In this document: positions 59,284 through 64,000 of the stretch, in pieces
Position numbering within the stretch: position 1 is the first letter of the stretch
How the letters are laid out: each line of letters starts with the position of its first letter
Source: Nicotiana tabacum
Taxonomy: Eukaryota; Streptophyta; Magnoliopsida; Solanales; Solanaceae
Direction: 5' to 3'
Length of the DNA: 64,000 nucleotides
NCBI RefSeq assembly: GCF_000715075.1
Contig: NC_134101.1
Location: forward strand, 120,842,616 to 120,906,615
Notes under the pieces: model-generated
The model's input: the letters and a program-made list of their open reading frames with translations, nothing else
The model's database searches: none
Told to the model about the DNA's origin: nothing
Translations under genes and position numbers: made by a program

Positions 59284-62200
59284 TGATACCCAATTTTTCC
59301 CTTGTATTTTTTAAACATGTATTTATACTTTCAAAATAGCATATTTGCATCATCATTTAGTTTACAAACCTATACAAGCATTTTTCATAATTTTTAGAAG
59401 CTTTAAATTAATTTCTTTCTGCATTTTATTATATAAATATCCAATAATTATCCTTCAAATTATTTTTTATGATGATTTAATCATCCAAACTTATTATTTA
59501 CACCTACATGTATTCTTTTAAATATTTTGCTTCATTTTTCATAATTATATTTGCATTTTTAGGCTAGTTGCATATTTTTGCAATAATAGCCTATATTCAT
59601 TATAATTAAATTATTTATGCTAAAATAATTTTTTATATTTTTATAATGTTAAGTTATTATTTTAAATCATTTTAATGCATAAATAATATTTTTTATTTAT
59701 TAATTACTTTTATAAATTATTTTTGGTGAATATTGGGTATTTAAATAACAGCCCCACTTTTAAACCAATTTCTAACCAAATAAATGGCCCTAAACACTCA
59801 AAATCCTAGCCCAAATACCCCATCCCAAATCAAAATAACACAACCCTCTAAACACGGCCAGTAACCCGTTTAAACGACCCGACCCAAGCCCTTTTAAATC
59901 CTGGTCGTTGATTTCTAAAATCAATGGCTCACATCTAATTCGCCTCTTTAATTAACCCATCACCCCCAAACCCTAATCATTCCCCTCTAATCTTCCGCCT
60001 TCACACACTCTCAACCCCCCTTCTTCTTCAACTAAACCCTAATCGCCGCCTTCTTAAAACCTTCTCTTAATCCCACTGAATATGGGATTCACTTGCCATT
60101 TCTTGCCATATCTGACCCCCTTTTGGTAATGGTTGTTCTATTATGGTATTACTTAGGTGCTTGCCTAAAAATGGCAAGAAAATCTCTTCTGAAATCGAAC
60201 CAAAATGGGTCAAATCTCTGATTTTGAACGCTATTCTGTCTATATACATTCTACGCTACTGTGTGAGTTTGATTTTTGTTTAGATTCTGTTGATTTATAT
60301 TTTCCCTAAAAACTAGGGTTTATAGATCTCTTAAATTGATTTTCAGATCGATTTGCATGTTTATTTACCTTATTTGTTGCTTAAATTATTTTGTTTCCCT
60401 TGTTTACTGTTCGATTTTTACCACTAAATAAACCCATCGCCCATTCCCTCTTAGGGAGACCGGGAATCGCTAAAAACTTCCCACTATTCTTTTATTCTAT
60501 TTTTGCTCTTGGCCGGCTAAAAGACAAGATCACCGGATTTCCTACTTTCCGACCTTCCTTGGGTGTGAGCACTGCCCTGGGTTCTTTGAAGCCCTTGGAA
60601 ACTTGACGCATTTAAGATTCTGGGTCATATTGTTGTTCTTTTCTTGTTTGTCTACCTGTTGAGCAATAACTGGTTAGTTCTCAACCTTCGCAATGTTCAT
60701 TCCCTTATGTTCTAATTAGCATATCTATATTTCTGAAATTGCATGACTTGATTTTATTTCTCGACTCTTTTTATGTGTGATTCTGTTATAATATAAACCT
60801 CTCTAGCATTGACTCACGCCTAAACTGTTAGTCCTAAAAATGTATTTGTATTTAACTTCGGCAATTTGGACATTTTGAAGCATGTTTAACTTAATGTATT
60901 GGTAATTTGAGGGTTTGCATTGGCTATATATGGCCTCATCCTGTTTCCTGCATTATTCTGAATTTCTATAGTGATTAATTTATATCATTAGTATGCCCTA
61001 ATCTGTTAAAACTTTCACTCTAGTTGTAATCTGCTCCTATGACTATGTTTGTTACTTAGTATGTTCTTACCCTGCCAATTCTGTACCCCTAACAGCTAAT
61101 TATCTTAGACTAGTCTTCCTGACTTGTTTCCCATATAATATGTGATTCTATTTGCCTTGCTGATATAAGTTGTACTATTTAATCTCTGTGTTTAGCATAA
61201 TTTGATCCTTTAGGTTTGAACATGTTGATTTAGTGATAACTGTTTGTCTTAATAGCTTGTTGCTCCTTTGCTTATTAACTTTGTAATTCCAGAAGTTTAA
61301 GACTCCTTGCTTCTTACCAATATACTCTGCCTCAATGCGTTAAGTGAAAACTTGCAACATTAGCTTGTTTCTTGAGTTCATGCACCCTCTGTATTGATAT
61401 GTTCATCATGTGATCATTTTGTAATGTTGCTTTCTAAAAAATGCAAATGCACTCTTCCAAACCTTGTTACTCTGCTACTATTTTCATTGGTTACTTCCCT
61501 AATTCTGAGCTTATAATTCTTGGACGGCTGTAAGCCAAGGCCCCTAAAAAACTTCTCTATTAACATCTCTAGTGTGAGCACTGCTCAGGGTCCACTTTGA
61601 GACCCTTGTGAACTCTGATGCACTATGGCTTAAGGCTCTTTGGCCATTTTTCCTGATTACTCAATCCTGCCCGTCTTTCTACCCACTGATGTGCAAATTG
61701 ATTGTTTTTCCTGGATCCTATGATCAAACTATGGCTATTGGGTTTTGTCCAAGTTCTCTTATGGTTCCTGGGCTATGTTGAAATCTGTGTGGAGACAAAG
61801 GTGAAGGTCTGGCTGAGCTGGGTACATTTTGGGTCTGTCTTAGGCCTACTATAGTTATTTGTACCACTTTGTAATTTATTTCATTATTGGGCCTATAACA
61901 ATTTTGTAATAACAATTGGGGTATTAGTGAAAATTGAGAAAACAAGTCTATTCTAATGTTTCCATGAAAGGGTAGAAATACTGCCTATAGGATCTGAGTG
62001 TTTAATTTTGCTCAACATGCCCTATTTCTATGTGTTTGATAGATAACATTCCTATAGGGCATAAATATTTCACTTGTTCACATGTTCCAATCCCACACGT
62101 TGTTATCTGCCTATTATGTTGCAACATGGTGATTATTTGTTCAAATTGCTTTATGTTAGATATCATGCCTATAGGATCACATTGAGTAATACATACTGTC

Positions 62201-63307
62201 TCTTCATAGTATTTACGTAGATATCATGCCTATAGGAATATAATTGAATTGGCTACTATTAATGTTATTCTCATCATATTGTTGAAGCATGCCTATAAGG
62301 ATAAACGGATAAAGAATTAGTCTCAATGGCCAATTCCTAGAAATCCTACCTATAGGATCTTGTTGGTCGCCTAGAAAGTATGTTGATAAAGTCAATGTTG
62401 GCAATTTTGAATTATCAACTATTTCTCTGTCTTATTGCACAAACAATTTAGAAATACCTATGATCTGCAAATTCGTTGTCCTAAGAAAGAAACACTGCTT
62501 GTATGCTTAAAATTCATAATCACATAGAAGCCATGGCTATAGGATTTAAGGATTCCACTTCGTCTTAATTCTAAAATTTGTCTATTGCCTCACCTGTTTG
62601 CGTGTATTTGTTGCTTACGCGTGGAGGCCACATTGAGCCATTTATTGTCTTTATGTGCAGTCCTACATGTTTTGAATGTCACTTAGATTTATCATTTTGA
62701 GCAACCTGAGTAAAATCTAGAACCATCCAAATAGTAAGTCCAAAGCCTCATGGGCTATAAGCATGGGACGGGTAGTGCACGCATAAGGCACGGTTTAGAA
62801 TCAACTAGTGCGCTTTAGGTAAAAAAAATTAAAGATAGTAATCGGATAGCAGGAGATGATAGTCTATGTCCGCTGAATAATACGAGTAACACCCCATCTC
62901 GAGGGAGTTACGAAGTATTATGTTGCACGGGGTGATCCTTTAGGCTAAAAAACGTAGGACCCTTCATTTTATCTCTGAATCAAGTGTTTGTATTTATTCA
63001 AAGTATTTTAATAATAAACTGCCTAAACTTCTTGTTTTCTCTCTATTTATCTGACTAATTCATATAATTTAAGTTTGGCCGGGACCCACCATTGTAGACC
63101 TCGAAGAGTGCCTAACACCTTCTCTTCGAGGTAATTTGAGCCCTTACCCGATCTTTGGTGACGCAAACTAGTTAAATTCGAGTCATATGCAAATAGGTGC
63201 CCTAATACACCTTAAACCCATTAGGTGGCGACTCTCCTCTTTTAACAGCTCCTTAAAAGAGTTGTCAAATGTCAAAACCTGATTTCGTGAGAAAAAGGGG
63301 TGCGACA
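59284..63307 (+). mobile_element. Element D, 5' LTR
   Basis: 4,024 bp, TGATACCCAATTTTTCCC to GGTGCGACA, followed by a PBS. A different family from A but with the same LTR-end design: hairpin stems 63098-63108 with 63122-63132 and 63201-63206 with 63220-63225, then TGGCGACTCT at 63226-63235. An about 50-base GTGAGCACTGC(C/T) ... unit occurs at 60563-60612 and 61572-61622. CCTATAGG motifs recur at 61984-62543. TATATATGG at 60925-60933 could be a TATA box. No gene is supported. Confidence 0.88.
61984..62543 (+). repeat. CCTATAGG-centred degenerate repeat in LTR D
   Basis: Seven copies of (AT)GCCTATAGGA(T) or one-base variants at 61984, 62051, 62168, 62229, 62292, 62349 and 62536. Most gaps are near 60 bases or its multiples, so this looks like an old tandem repeat in which only the palindromic core remains. 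Confidence 0.7.
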
Positions 63308-63310
63308 GCA

Positions 63311-63328
63311 TGTCGACTTTGCTGGGGA
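63311..63328 (+). other. Primer-binding site of element D
   Basis: TGTCGACTTTGCTGGGGA, two changes from the PBS of A and B, three bases after the LTR end. Confidence 0.8.
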
Positions 63329-64000
63329 TATTTTTAGGCTCTTGCCATAGCAAATTTAATTTATATGAATTAGTCTTCTCTAACAAACGCGTCTTTTATT
63401 GTTTTTGTTGGTACATGAATATCCCGCTCCCGTTTCCCTTTTATTGCTGCATGCACACCCTTTCCCCCGTTCTCCCTTTTATTTGAATTCGTATTAATAT
63501 GCAAATCTCTACTCAACTTGGTTATAACATGCATTTTCCTTTATTTCTAGTTATGTTTGCTTGCTCCAAGTTTTTTTTAAGAATTGCTACATCATGTCTC
63601 TCCCCACCCTTACTCCCTCGCTTACTTTATTACAACTTCCACATTGTGCGAACTAATTTCTTCTTGTTTTCCTTTCTTTTTATGTCTTTACGTTTTATTT
63701 AATACTGCATTTACTATTTTTATCATGCAAAAATATTTGAAAACGTGTTATTTTATCTTTACATAAAACATGCTCCGCATCATATTCCATTCATGCCCAA
63801 TTAATACTATAGCGGCACTTGATGAGTGTCCGCGCTCTTCTTAAATCACCCTTTAAATTTGAAAAGGCTTATTTACGGTAAAACTAGTCGATCAGCGGTG
63901 CAGTCGACAGTTCCGTGCCTTTCCTTCTCAAGTTATCCGCTTGAGGGTACCGGTTTAGACCCTTCTAGAAACCCTCACTCTAATATTAACTGTGCATGCA
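63329..64000 (+). other. Element D leader (runs off the window)
   Basis: T- and C-rich non-coding DNA. Two overlapping frames at 63499-63766 have no recognisable domain. By analogy with A, coding parts would begin further right. Confidence 0.6.

Overview
This is a plant nuclear genomic window dominated by nested LTR retrotransposons. The protein families, the initiator-Met-type and Arg-type primer-binding sites and the LTR styles fit an asterid with a large genome; Solanaceae (tobacco-like) is my best guess from recollection, not proven. I see one credible host gene (53823-54098) and no rRNA, tRNA or CRISPR.

Nested layout, oldest to youngest where order can be read. Element F (minus strand, chromovirus, Tekay/Del-like): 5' LTR 49867-52842, PBS at 49852-49863, broken gag and protease-RT at 46852-49680. 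Element E (minus strand, non-coding as far as visible) sits inside F's RT: LTR 44335-46851, PBS 44319-44330, interior 41885-44318. Element A (plus strand, Ogre/Tat-like giant) sits inside E: 5' LTR from before the window to 3129, PBS 3134-3151, leader, ORF1, gag, protease, RT-RNase H, second RNase H, integrase, long 3' UTR, PPT, 3' LTR 32947-41884. Without insertions A would be about 23.8 kb with 4.4-kb LTRs. Element B (minus strand, 3646-18556, flanked by AGGAC) is a complete 14.9-kb element without gag-pol, inserted in A's leader. Element C (35384-39888, flanked by AAGGC) is a solo LTR of a related family, inserted in A's 3' LTR just downstream of a TATA box.

Right of F lies non-LTR DNA with the small host gene, then a decayed retroelement remnant G (minus strand, about 54.9-59.28 kb) with a broken plant-transposon-protein ORF. 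At the start of that ORF another Tat-like element D (plus strand) has inserted: 5' LTR 59284-63307, PBS 63311-63328; the rest runs off the window.

A and B look like an autonomous/non-autonomous pair. They share PBS, LTR-end design, leader modules, 3' UTR modules and a tandem-repeat core, while B lacks all coding DNA. A itself is full of stops and frameshifts, so any helper must be another copy. The signals I find most interesting are cis-acting RNA-like structures: two hairpins with covarying stems near the 3' end of the LTRs of A, B, C and D; a copy of the first half of the PBS placed just after them; repeated complements of the second half of the PBS in the 3' UTRs; a leader segment with tetraloop-like hairpins that is single in A and triplicated in B; and a 2.3-kb array of about 60 mini-hairpins in B.
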